From Clusia tigrina (Eukaryota; Arthropoda; Insecta; Diptera; Clusiidae), in NCBI GenBank assembly GCA_920105625.2, contig OV050030.1, positions 427,706,240 to 427,770,239 on the forward strand: a stretch of 64,000 bases of DNA. Direction: 5' to 3'. Position numbers and translations under genes: made by a program. Under the pieces are notes generated by a model. The model was not told where the DNA came from, made no database searches, and worked only from the letters and a program-made list of their open reading frames with translations. Each line of letters opens with the position of its first letter. The first letter of the stretch is position 1. Positions 1 to 11,600 of the stretch are shown in pieces.

Positions 1-488
1 TTGGCGTCGCTCGCGTCAACCCTAATAAAAATTCATTAAATTAGCGGCATAAATTCAAATGAAATCGTTTTAAGCGTGAAGTGCCAACAGAACGCCGCCG
101 AATTTAAATTAGCCGGCCAAATGCCCCAGAAGGGCACCGGAGGCAGAAGGACAGCTGGAGTTGAGGCGCACCATTAAATCGACTGTCCTTGAACAATGCC
201 CGCTTCGTCTAGCCGAGGCAGCAGCGCCAGCACAACCGCACAGCAAACACAGCAACAAGATTGGGCGGCCCAGTGAAATCCGCAGGCTCCAAAGGCTTGT
301 CGGCAGAGCTGCCCAGGCCCGGGCCGAGGCCCCGAACAGCAGTGGGGGCAGTGGAGTCGGGACGGTTGACACGATTTTTTGGCTTTGGCGGCTTTCTTTG
401 CCTTTGGATTTGACTTGCTTTGGTTTCGGCTTTTTTTTTTGGCTTCCTGGCGCCGACATAAATAGTGAAATAATAAAATCATAAAAGC

Positions 489-490
<2 letters not shown>

Positions 491-520
<30 letters not shown>
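491..520. repeat. (TG)15 microsatellite
   Basis: Uninterrupted TG dinucleotides. Confidence 0.95.
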
Positions 521-522
<2 letters not shown>

Positions 523-1477
523 GACATGGCATGCCCGAACGATTTTTATTTTTACGCATTACGTGACAGATTTTTCATTTATTTGCGCAAATTAAATGGA
601 TTCATTAAATTCGAGAGACTTGCCTGCCTGCGCGGGCCCGTCGTCCTGCGTCCGCAGTTTGGCGTTTGTTTTCGCCGTTTTTTCTGTTTTGATGTTTCGT
701 TTCGGCTTCGGTTTTTGGTTTGTTTTGGTTGTCGTCCCGTGCCGAAAGGATTAAGGTTCATTGGAGAAGGAAATTAAGCTCATTAAGGGTTATTGTTAAA
801 TAATTGACGAGGGCAAATCGCAGAGAGCGGTACAGCGCCGAGGAAGGTCAACAAGTTTACAAAGGGATAACGTGTGTAGCGGCGTGGTAAATGCCAATAA
901 AGACCGTGATTGAAACGTTTAATTTTGAGTTAGTCATTTGCCACAACAAGCGAAGCGCTCCAGCGAATGTTTGCAGAGAATCTTTGGGATTCGGTGGTTC
1001 AATAAATGGTGGGGGAATAGCATGTTGCACGTGCCAGCGAACACAAGTGCGGAATACTTGAAATGCATTTGCTCGTGGTACATTGTTGGCAATTGTGAGG
1101 GGGTCCAGCAGAATTTTCACAATCTGAACTCTACGAGAAGCACTTCTTTACACAACTCTCTGCTTTCCGCTGTAACTTTGCTTTGGAGGAAAAAATGTTA
1201 AGTTTCCAAAACCCCGCTGCTCTGTAGCTTCAGCTCCCATAAATGAATGCAGTTATTCCCAGCAGAAGTGGAGAGTAATCAGAATCATCATCCACTCTGA
1301 TTTAAATATTGCCCAGCAAACAGGAAATGCATAATTATACTTGGAGTTAGTATTGCCAACTGTAGGACCCTGTAGGACCGTACTTAGTATCCTTGTAATA
1401 TTTATAATAAAGTTTAACTGAGACGAACACAAAAATAATCTTCTGATTCGACTGAAACGCCAACAATTCCGGAGTCA

Positions 1478-1519
1478 TAACTTAAGGAAAGTTATATTAA
1501 AGCAACTTTCCTTAAGTTA
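1478..1519. repeat. perfect 16-bp inverted repeat (hairpin)
   Basis: Arm 1478-1493 (TAACTTAAGGAAAGTT) is the exact reverse complement of 1504-1519, with a 10-nt loop between. The flanks are AT-rich decayed DNA, so it may be the end of a small inverted-repeat element. Confidence 0.85.
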
Positions 1520-3057
1520 GGATTCAAAGAACAACCTCAGACAGGAATAATTCTTGACAAACTCACTCAGCTGTCTTTTATGCCACAAAATACAAAAAGT
1601 TGCTGAAAGAAAGTTGATGCCGAGTTAAACCAATTCCGAGTCTACTCCACAGACTGAATTTATAAAAGGAAATGGAACTGTGGAGGGAAAAAGTGGATTA
1701 AATCTTCTTACATTTCAAAACGGACGAAACTTCAGATGGCACATCTTTATATTCTGTGAGGTAGTTACTCACGAGAGCTCAAAATACTCGTGTGGGAGAA
1801 GGCAATCAGTACTCTAAAACCACAATGAATCCTGATATTTCTTAGGCCAGTTGGTATATTAATAGATGAAAGCCTCTACTCTCTCTCTCTCTCTAAAGGA
1901 GGAAATCTTACTTCACCCTGCACCAATCACTCAACCAAATACTGGAAGAGATTACATCGAGAAGTGCTCGAAACTATCAATCCCAAGTAACATAGAGAAA
2001 AATGGCCAATTTGACATTGTATGAAGCTGGAAACACAATCAAGGCGATTGGAATGGATGCGTCTCTTTGAAGAGATAACTTTCTGGCTTCATTAGATTAA
2101 GTGGGCGTGTAAGTTAAACAGCAACTATATTGACCTCTCCCACTTAACTTAATAAGGCGTGTTTTAGTTTCAAAAAAACCAAACATGTTGTAGATATGTG
2201 CATGTAAATGGGCGTGGCACGTTCGATACTACTAGTGTAGTCTACGTATGCAGGATCGTCATATGGTGTACGTATGTAGGATCGTCATATGATGAATGCA
2301 AGATGTTATTTGGTATATGAATGCAAGATCGGCTGTAGATTAAATAGATGCCTAGGCAAAGCGGAATAACACCCTCAGTACAGATTATGACCGGCATTAT
2401 TTAAAAAAGGAGTTGTCTTGCTTACCTTCGTATATCGAAAATATTAGACATAGATCTGAGAGAGTACTAGTGGGCCCAAACTTATCTATGCGCGTATGAT
2501 TCCTGGAAATAACATTTCATACTCGAATATTTACCCGCCCACACCCATATCTCGAAACGACACCAGCCGTACTGCGGGCACATGGCTGATAAATTATTAT
2601 CATTATACTGGCAACGTCACTTGGAACGAAGCTTCAGCTTAAATTTGGGCTGATTCCATCTTCGAAACGCGGCAATATTGGACGACAAGTATGATGAAGA
2701 TTTTGATTTAACATATCAGAGAGTACTCGCACTGCGGCCCGAATGACCTACTGTGCCAACCCCTATGTTTCACTCTAACCTTATGATTTTTATAAATCGG
2801 AGCACTTTGGTAGGTTGAAGTTTTCTAATTGTGGGAGGGTCTGCTGAAGATACGAGTGGCCTCACTGAAAAGGTTTGAAAGGACAGTGTACCACTGATAG
2901 ATGGATATGCAAAATCGTCTCTGAAAATGATGTTGATGTGCTTCCAAATCTGCAGCGCCCCCACTTGCTTAATGCACAAATTCTATAATCGGTTCTAACG
3001 GAATGTGATGAAGATTGAAACACAATAATCTCCCAGATGGATTACGTGGAAGTAGCT

Positions 3058-3098
3058 ACAGACAGACCGGCTGCCACGTTAACCTAACCTTAACCTAA
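3058..3098 (+). mobile_element. LINE 3'-tail fragment (GGCTGCCACGTTAACCTAACC type)
   Basis: GACCGGCTGCCACGTTAACC followed by TAACCTTAACC repeats. The same unit occurs inverted at 35262-35330 and, in diverged form, after a LINE ORF end at 35041-35144. This ties it to a LINE 3' terminus rather than a telomeric repeat. Confidence 0.5.
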
Positions 3099-3898
3099 CT
3101 ACAGACAGATGAAGTGGCCGCCTTGAATTTAGTACAGCTCCTCATGTGAGCAGCGGTCTCTTCTTCTCTGTCCGATTTCATTCTTAGAACAGCAATTTGC
3201 CATGATTACTACACATAGTGATCCCATTGATCTACCGCTCTAATTGTATAATGGAACTGATTGCTTATTACAATGTGTAATCCCACTTTTCTTATTTGAT
3301 AGGGGACATTTGGATTTACAAGTATGGCTACAGTGAGTAGAGCCAGAGAGTCAGTGGTCACTTATCAGAGACTGCATTCAGAAGCCCTAATATCTTAACA
3401 CAGCTTTAGTTGTGATAGTCACCTGTGACTTTAATAATCTCTGTCTGAAGAGTTTGAGAGCCAGTGCCCAACTGTATATAAATTATAGCCCACTAATCTC
3501 TGCCTGAAGAGTTTGAGGGCCACTTCCCCCTCCAAATCCGTTCTCTGGTCTTGAAGTACTACTCAAGTTACACTTCTCAGTTGGGAAAACCATGTGGTAT
3601 TGTCATTGGAAGGGGTGCTGTAATGGTCTCTAATTCATTGCCAATAATTTACTTTAATTTGAGAACATTTTTTCGATTTCTTTGGTTTTGCACATCGAAG
3701 GATCGAACCCTACTTATTAGGTTTATTCTTCACAACTCAGTTAAACCACCTCAACAGGGCATCCGGTTCTATTTTTACAGGCAGTGAAATTCTGTTTTAT
3801 CAGCCAGTTGGAGACCTTACTTGTGGGTTGTCTTATATTAGGTCTTCCCAAAGAAGCCGGCGTGAAGACAGTCTTCAAAGTCATTGTAAAAAGTGTAT

Positions 3899-4236
3899 TG
3901 GGAAAAATTAGTTTCCTCTTTGGAAAATATTCTTCCCTTGTATGGGAAATTATCCTTTCCTTGGATTGGAAAATATTCTTGCCTTGTAGTCAGCGGAGCT
4001 TTTGAATCCTGCATACGTGGAAAATACTCTTTCCTTGTATTATAAAATATTGCCTTCTAGTGGAAAATATTCTTGCCTTGTAGTCAGCGGAACTTTTCAA
4101 TTCAGCATCCTCATACCTGGAAAATATTCTTTCCTTGTATTGGGAAATATTATTTCTTTGAATTATAAAATATGATTGCCTTCTGGTAGAAAATATTCAT
4201 TCCCCGTAGTTAGAGAAACTTTTCAATCTTGCATCC
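3899..4236 (+). repeat. minisatellite with TGGAAAATATTCTTGCCTTG-like units
   Basis: Recurrent motifs are GGAAAATATTCTT, CCTTGTAGT and AGCGGAGCTTTT(G/C)AAT, repeated irregularly over about 340 bp, with the longer GTAGTCAGCGG..CTTTT module appearing about every 100-120 bp. The ORFs that cross it are repeat translations. Confidence 0.7.
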
Positions 4237-4239
4237 TGT

Positions 4240-4276
4240 ATCCTCACACCGTATCCTCACACCGTATCCTCACACC
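4240..4276 (+). repeat. 13-bp tandem repeat GTATCCTCACACC
   Basis: Three near-perfect copies end to end, directly after the minisatellite at 3899-4236. Confidence 0.75.
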
Positions 4277-4732
4277 GTCATCCACCAACTGGTATACTGG
4301 TATGGTGGATTATACATAGGCATGGTAAAAAAGTACAGGCGCTGCGAACACCACCCCACTTGTCACATAATAACGGAAATTTGCGTGAGGCCGGTCACCT
4401 TTGTTGGCCTATTAAAACTAATTCTAAATGATGTTAACTTATGGCCTGCAATTTCATTTCGCAACTTCGGTGGAAGCCGCAAAAGGTACGAGTACTAAAA
4501 TTTTACACTTAAACAAAAACATGCTGCGTTCGTTGGCGCTTCGGTTGGTTGAACAGTGGACCCTCCCAGCAGATCCGCTCCGCTCCAACTCGAATAGTCG
4601 TAATTCAAAAAGTTTGCGAACATTTCCATTTAATGCTGACAACAGCAAATAACCAACTTTAAATGAGCTTCATTTGCCCCTAAACGAAATTTCTGGAAAC
4701 TTTTGCCTGCGTAATTAAAATTGAGTATCTCC

Positions 4733-4897
4733 ACAACAACAACAACAACAACAACAACAAGAACAATAACAACCACAGGCACAATAAAAGACACAATAAC
4801 AGACGCAACACCATAAGCAGCAGTAACACAAATAGTCATACTCACTGCAACACCAACAACAACAACAACAACACCAACAACAACAGCAACAACAACA
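4733..4897. repeat. CAA trinucleotide runs
   Basis: (CAA)n at 4733-4760 and interrupted CAA/CAC runs at 4848-4897. Confidence 0.85.
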
Positions 4898-5407
4898 GAA
4901 CTAAAGTCATCAAATAAATCTTAACAATGTGCAAAAGAGACAACATTTTCATAAGCCGCTCCTCCGGCAGAGACCGCATCCCAAAAGTGCAAATGTGCGA
5001 GTGTGCGAATGCAAAGAAGGCTGCCAAAAAGGAGCCGAGGGAACCACCACCACAACAACAACAACACCAACAACAATGCGAGCAAAATCAATGCAAATAA
5101 ATTTCATAAAAATTCAGACCCCACAGAAACGAAATTGAAATTTTGTTGGTGCTGCTCTTCCTTTGCTTGGATGCGCTTTAAATGGTTTCGGGCAGCAGCA
5201 TTTTAGGCGACATTAAACTACAACAACACCACAACACAACACAACAACAACAGCGACAAACAACCCGTACAACACCTTCGCGTTGTTGTCAAACACGAAA
5301 CGAGTGGAATACAAAGCGAAACTTGACGTGACGCCGTGGTGCGCCGTGGAGCAACTTTTTTGAGAAGGGTCGCACTTCCGGCGACTTGGCAAGACGTCTG
5401 CTGCGAG

Positions 5408-5642
5408 TATAAATACCCTTTCGCCTGGCAAGGAGTCGCAGTCGAGCAAGTGTAGCGAGATGGGGGAGGGGAATAATTGTGTGTACTTGACTCATTTTCG
5501 TTTTCATTTTCATTTACACGGACATTGTTTTTGGACAGCGCAGACATATTGTCTGCGCTCAGTTGTTCAGCTTCTTGGGGGCGCACTTCGCCGGCTGGCG
5601 GCTGAGGGCGGCTGGTGTTAACACTAAAACTGTCGGAATAAA
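5408..5642 (+). other. possible compact nested transcription unit with a 53-codon ORF (speculative)
   Basis: TATAAATA begins at 5408. An ATG at 5460-5462 opens 53 codons starting MGEGNNCVYLTHF and ending GGWC, stopped by TAA at 5619-5621. AATAAA follows at 5637-5642. The order TATA, ORF, poly(A) signal within 235 nt is suggestive, but I recognise no family, no signal peptide is evident, and all three elements occur by chance in AT-rich fly introns. Confidence 0.15.
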
Positions 5643-5943
5643 GAAAACTTTTAAAGGTATTTATTACACTTTGATTATATTTAATGTTTATTGAGGCAAT
5701 AAAAGGGTGGAGTGTTGTTTGCCACACAAAACTGAGGTCGGTGGGTTCAAGCGAGACAACAGACACACTTGAGCAGGAGCCCATAAGCGAGCAGGACATT
5801 AGGCCGGCGTAGAAGGCCGTAAAGTTCGTTTAATTATTAAAGTAAATTTGAAATTGTTTTCTGCTTCAGGAGTTCGGTTTCTTCGTTCACGGTCTCTGAC
5901 TTTAAAGTGTCTGATTTGGAAATGTGTGTTTATTTACTTGCAG

Positions 5944-6021
5944 GTGTCTTGGATACGCAAACGGGATTTGCACATCCTCACAGCTGGCTCCACGACGTAC
6001 ACCTCGGACCAAAGATTTCAG
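5944..6021 (+). CDS. dpr: dpr exon: Ig1 C-D strands
   Basis: Acceptor ...TTACTTGCAG precedes 5944 and donor GTGAGT follows 6021. The 78 nt give 26 codons in phase 0 at both ends. The peptide begins VSWIRKRDLHILTAG and ends TSDQRFQ. It carries the core Ig tryptophan of domain 1 (SWIRK), so the first Ig1 cysteine is in an upstream exon outside the window. Confidence 0.93.
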
Positions 6022-8594
6022 GTGAGTGGGGTGGAAATGCTTCCACACGCAATCCCAAATAAATCTGCATTTATGCAAATATTCACATTTTCATAGGAAT
6101 TGTTTCATTTGAGTTTTCACGCAACTTTTTTGCAGGTCATACGCCCGGAAAACTCGGGAAATTGGACCCTACAGATCAAGTATCCGCAACCGCGCGATTC
6201 CGGCATTTATGAGTGCCAAATAAACACGGAGCCGAAGATGTCCTTGTCGTATTCCTTCAATGTGATTGGTAAGTAACTGCAGGGAAATGTGTATGGGAAA
6301 ATTTTAAAAATGTTCGAGTCCATTGCATACATTTAGGCTGAGAATCTCAAGTTATTTTATTACTGTAAAGATACCGTGTTTGCATACTTTCTGCCTACTG
6401 CACTTGCGCATGTTGCTTTGTACTTGAAGATTAGTACACTGTTTAACATACACATGAGTAGTGGACATCCATAATTCACTCGATGGAGGCATTTTAAAAA
6501 GGAAATAATCCTTCGCTGTCTGTGTAGAAAGATAGGGAAGCTCTGAACAACATTTCAATAGTTTGAACATGTTTAAGTTCCCTGCGGCAGACATGATATT
6601 TGGACAGTTTTAGCGAGAAAAATGTCAAATCCTTTAATAAGAAAAAAGGAGTTCATTTGCGAAAATTATTTTTCAAGTAATACAACAAACTCCTAAACAA
6701 TAATAAGATGCGAACAACATTAGTGGCTGAGAAACGAACTAAAGGAACTAAAATTATCTCCAAAATTCGATTGATTGCTCGGCAAACGTCAGCAATCGAA
6801 GTGAAATTTTTTGCAGACTTTTGCCAAGTTTTCGAATACTCCAAAAGAATACTCCGGATACGTGGCTCAGGACATTTATTAGAGGTGATGCCTGAATCAG
6901 AGGCCTGTAGGTTGGTAGGAGACGACAGCAGCTATAAAGAAAAAATAGCAATTTTATCAGATAATCTGACAGCTATCAAAGCACTGGACTTGGCGATAAT
7001 AACCTCGACACTAGCAGGGGAATGCAGGGAGGTCTTAACCGCACTAGCCCGTCGGTTCATCGTGACACTGATATGGGTGCCGGGGCACAGGGATATCAGT
7101 GGAAGCGAGAGGGCAGATGACCTGGCCCGAATGGGATCCACTCTCAATTAACACGAAGCGACTCCGGTTCGTGTACCAATTGGTTCAATCAAAAGCAAGA
7201 TTGGCAAAGAATTCTTGCTGAATGCAAACAGCCGATGGAGAAGGTTGGATACCTGCAAGATCAGTAGACCACTCTGGCCGGGCTACAACAAAAAGAAATC
7301 CACGGAGTTAATTAACAGAGATCGTCGTGATGCAGCTAGGCTTGCCGCAGTCGTCACAGGCCACTGGCCCATTGGGGATGATACGGCAAAACTGGGAATA
7401 ATGTCCAATACCAGTTGTCGGAGCTGCGGAAACCATTTAGAAAGGGAAACCGTGGAACACTTCATATGTATCTGCACGGCCCTGGCCAGAAGAAGATGGA
7501 AAACACTGGGCAAACCAATTTTCCAAAGAGATACTTAGGGCATGTGGATGCCCATTGTGATACCACAAGTTAAGAGATAAATGTGTAGTTCCCGAGAATC
7601 TGTGTGGAGCCTTACTCCAGCCATTTTGAAAGTAGGACGAAAGCGTCCAGGGCATTAGAGAGGAGTCATCAAAGGGCGTTTTCCACTTGAGTTAGAGAGA
7701 GCGCCCGACAGTGAGAGAGTAGATAAACTACCGTCTGGAACTCATCCTCCTCGTGACAGCTGCGACAGGAGTCCCGCACACCGGCGCCCAGACTGAAGGC
7801 ATTGCGGCCAAATAGACTGTAAAGATGGGCTCAAAGAATTAATTTTACGGCGCGAGAGCTAGCGCACAATTTCAATCGGCGACTACGTGAGTCCAGCCAA
7901 ATATTTGATGAGAAGCGAAAGGTTTGGTTTCCAGATCGAATCTGATTTATTGATAAAACCTTATTGCTATTTATACTTTTACGAGTAATTTCTTTTGTGC
8001 TAAGACTTAGTATATAATATGGTTCTTAATACATAAAGAGGGCTTTTGCAATGTCAGCGGAAAGTATCACGGTGAATGCCAGCGTACATTTGTTCGAGGG
8101 CATCGAACATTAGAATGACATCGCGCTTCATAACGTAAACATTCTTATATGAGAGTTCGATGTACTTACGTTGGGTCTCCGCTCACATTGCATGTGCCTA
8201 CGCCGCGTATGGTGTTGGCGTTTGTGTGTATATATGTATATACATTATGCTTTTCATACACTACAAGACCCAAAGTTAGTATAGAGAGCTTATTAGTGAG
8301 ATTAGTTCTTTAGATTATCTGAGATCACGAAGGCCAGAGGTGTGTAGTCGTACCACAGGTGCTTTGCCCTCACCACACTACAATAGTGTTCGCAAGTAGC
8401 GAGAGGTATTCCCGCTTTGTGGGTGTTACTTATGTTGTACCACGGAAATACTGGCAACATTTTTGATTGCCTCAATAGTGGGTCGAGATACCTGGACATG
8501 GAGATACCTGCTAAGGGTCTGACATTGAACTTAATTATGAATCAGACATTTCTGGAAAGAATCCTTTTTCTAGGTAGCATGAAGCTGGCCTTAA

Positions 8595-8635
<41 letters not shown>

Positions 8636-11600
8636 GAAGTGAACTATTCTTTGCGTTGGCAAAATCATTCCATCAGGATAAATACTTAGGATTCTTCCAG
8701 GGCTCTGCCAGTGATTTTTCCGCCAGAGAATCGTTTTGCTTGTATGAGATGCGCTTCCGTGTGATTTGTATACTTTGATTAAATTGATGCTGACTTAAGT
8801 CCCTCTCTAGTGTCATTGGCATTTACTCATCTCATATAATCATAATATTAACAATAACCGCCTTGAGGAATATCACGATTATGAAATTAGCCAAAGATTG
8901 CTGTAAGGACACTGCCAAGCAACCTCATTTCATATCAATTTCAACTTCGGACAGATTAGAATTTAACGCAAAGCAAATTACATTCAATTATCTCGTTTAT
9001 CACTCACACATACTCACTTACACAGCCTCACCTCCTCCGCTCGGCCCGCGGCGTCCTTACCCAGCTCCCACATAAACGAAAGTCAAACGTTTGTAATCCT
9101 TGCAACAATTAAATCTGCGTTGATGCTCACAAATGCGAGTTGGAAATTAGGAAAATTGTGCATGTAACAATTCTGTGAGTTGCGTTCTCTGCGCAGTCAT
9201 GCGGAAAACCCCAGAGCACCACTAAATCTGCATCAGTGCACTCTCAAGACTGATTCCTTGAAGCTGAAGCTGAAGACAAATTCACCACAAAATCGCCACA
9301 AAAAGCATTTCTATGTAGCTGTCGCACTGCCGCACTGCTGCACAGCTGCAGAGCTGCAGTCATTCAAGCAGCCCGCAAGTTTCACGCCGCACTGGCTCTG
9401 AATGGCCTGGGCAGCCGCAACCTTTGCAGTCAAGTCAGCCTCAGCCTCAGATTCAGTTTCAGTTTCAGCTCAGCTGCTCCGGCGCATTGTCATCTTTGTG
9501 CTTAATAAGCTTTTGTCTCGATCCTAACCTCAGCAGTGTCTGGTCTGGTTTTGGGTTGAGTGGGCTGCGCTGCTCTGGGCTGGTCGGTGCTGGTCTGGGC
9601 TGGTCCGTTATGGTGCAGAAATTTTCTTAAGAAAACCTCGAGCTGCTGTAAAATGAGTCTGAAGTGTTGTCAATGTGCAAATGATGGCATGTCCTTCAGG
9701 AGGATTCAATGCACCACAATGGCAATGCATTTGTTTTGACTTCCATTGTGTGGGAGGTTGCTTTAAGTGTCGGTGTGGATGTGGACCTGGGTGTGGAGCG
9801 TGCAAGTAACATAAGCAAATGAAAATAACATTATGAGAAAATTGGTTAATTGGGATCAGGCCGTGACGAGCACACCAAACAGCAAGTGGGCAGCGGGGCG
9901 ATGTTATTGCATAGTAGCGTATTAGGGTGATTAGAGCAGAGCGTATGTGTTGACATTGGTATAATTAGTTTTGCTGCACAAGAAATGGACTCTTAAGTGA
10001 AGTAGCTACTAAAGAGCCATTTACGAGAAGCTCGGAGGAAGTGCGAGGATGAAGGGCGGGTGGCTGCTGGCTCTGGCAGTAATGCACCAATGCAGCAATC
10101 CAGCGTATGACAATAGTGCTGTAGAAACATTATCATTCGATTTGAAAGAGCGTGTAGTGTCGACGAAGCAACACTTAACAAACACACACAAACACACACA
10201 TACACACACACATTCACCCTGCACTCTAGAATTGCATTTAGTGTGCAGTAAAGCAGCAGGGAGCATTTAGTGTATATAAACTTGACAAATGCCTTCCTGC
10301 CGAGCAAAGACACAACGAACGAGATCAGCACAGAATGGAGAACTGAACAGGGTTGAGTGCCTGGTGTCGAGAGGGGCAGAGTTAAGGGGTCCGGACCCTG
10401 AGTGAAACTGGGTTTTTCACTTTTGTTTCTAATTTATTGAATTGCAAGCAAGCAAAATATTGTTTAACTGGCTGTGAGCATGAATATTCAAGTGTGTGCA
10501 TCCGCATATGAGTACTTGGAGTGTGTCCGTTATGAAGGGAATCTGTTTTAGATTGCTCTTTAGCCAGCTGTTGCTGCTGCTCCTCCTATTCGCCCTTCGC
10601 ATGTGGCGCTGTGTTGGTATTCATAGAAAAACTCTGATTTGCAGCAGTTTTTATTGTCCAACATGCCAAGCAGCAACAGCAGCACCAGGAGTAGCAACTG
10701 CAGCCGCATCGGTTATGTGTGAGTTACGTGGCATTCGAGAAACAATAAAATTATGCAAATTTCATTAAAAAACTACTCTGAATGCAGCTCCGGCGCACTT
10801 GGCTCAGTTTCAGTGCACTCGTAATTTCAGTTTAATTTCTATTTAAATGCGTTTCAAACAAAAACTCTTTCAATTTTACTCAACCGCAATATTGCATACT
10901 TTGTGGCGCTTGAGAGAGATTTCAATATTGCTAGAGCACTTGTTTAGTGGCCTCTGCGCACATATGCAAAGCACTTATATGGGTGCTCTCATACGAGAGG
11001 ATTGCAGGAGGGGGATTGACATGAACACGCAAGGACTCGAATAAGCAGAAGACCGAGGTGATGACTGAAAGGATGACAGAGGAATGGCCGAGGAGATGAC
11101 TGAGGAAAGGACTGAGGAGATGACTGCGAAGCTGACTGAGAGGATGACAGAGGAAATGACTGAGGAGATGACTGAGGAAATGACAGAGGAGATGACTGAG
11201 AAGTTGACTGAGAGGATGATAGAGGAATGACTGAGGAGATGACTGAGTAAATGACAGAGGAGATGACTGAGGAGCTGACTGAGAGGATGACAGAGGAATG
11301 ACTGAGGAGATGACTGAATAAATGACTGAGGAGATGACTGAGGAAATGACAGAGGAGATGACTGAGCAGAAGACCGAGGAGATGACTGAAAGGATGACAG
11401 AGGAATGGCCGAGGAGATGACTGAGGAAAGGACTGAGGAGATGACTGAGGAGATGACTGAGAGGATGACGGAGGAGATGACTGAGGAAATGACAGAGGAG
11501 ATGACTGAGGAGATGACTGAGGAGATGACTGAGAGGATGACGGAGGAGATGACTGAAGAAATGACAGAGGAGATGACTGAGGAAATGACAGAGGAGATGA

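Larger units (their letters stand above)
1..5943 (+). other. dpr intron, 3' part
   Basis: No supported coding exon. It contains a (TG)15 run at 491-520, a perfect hairpin at 1478-1519, a short CT run near 1880-1894, a LINE-like 3' tail near 3058-3098, a minisatellite at 3899-4236, a 13-bp tandem repeat at 4240-4276, and CAA runs at 4733-4760 and 4848-4897. Between about 1,200 and 4,480 the DNA looks like decayed repeats. The ends (1-1,200 and 4,480-5,943) look like ordinary fly intron. Confidence 0.7.
6269..11040 (+). other. first part of the 23.3 kb dpr intron
   Basis: No host exon seen. It contains the LINE remnant at 6840-7680, decayed repeat-like DNA to about 8,870, an (AG)17 run at 8599-8632, a G-rich stretch at 9540-9605 with several GGGCTGGTC units, and a CA run near 10181-10214. 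Confidence 0.65.

Noticed and set aside
5218..5799. 193-codon minus-strand ORF in the dpr intron
   Set aside because: No recognised domain. Its C-terminus is a translation of CAA repeats, there is no promoter or splice context on that strand, and it opposes the better-ordered TATA/ORF/AATAAA arrangement on the + strand.
6708..7538. RNase H-like ORFs considered as a host gene
   Set aside because: The RNase H plus zinc-knuckle order and 5' truncation are those of LINE ORF2, and there is an in-frame stop.
10272..10279. TATATAAA considered as a promoter (also 49,078 and 57,724)
   Set aside because: No initiator at the right distance and no downstream ORF or splice pattern. AT-rich fly introns produce these by chance.
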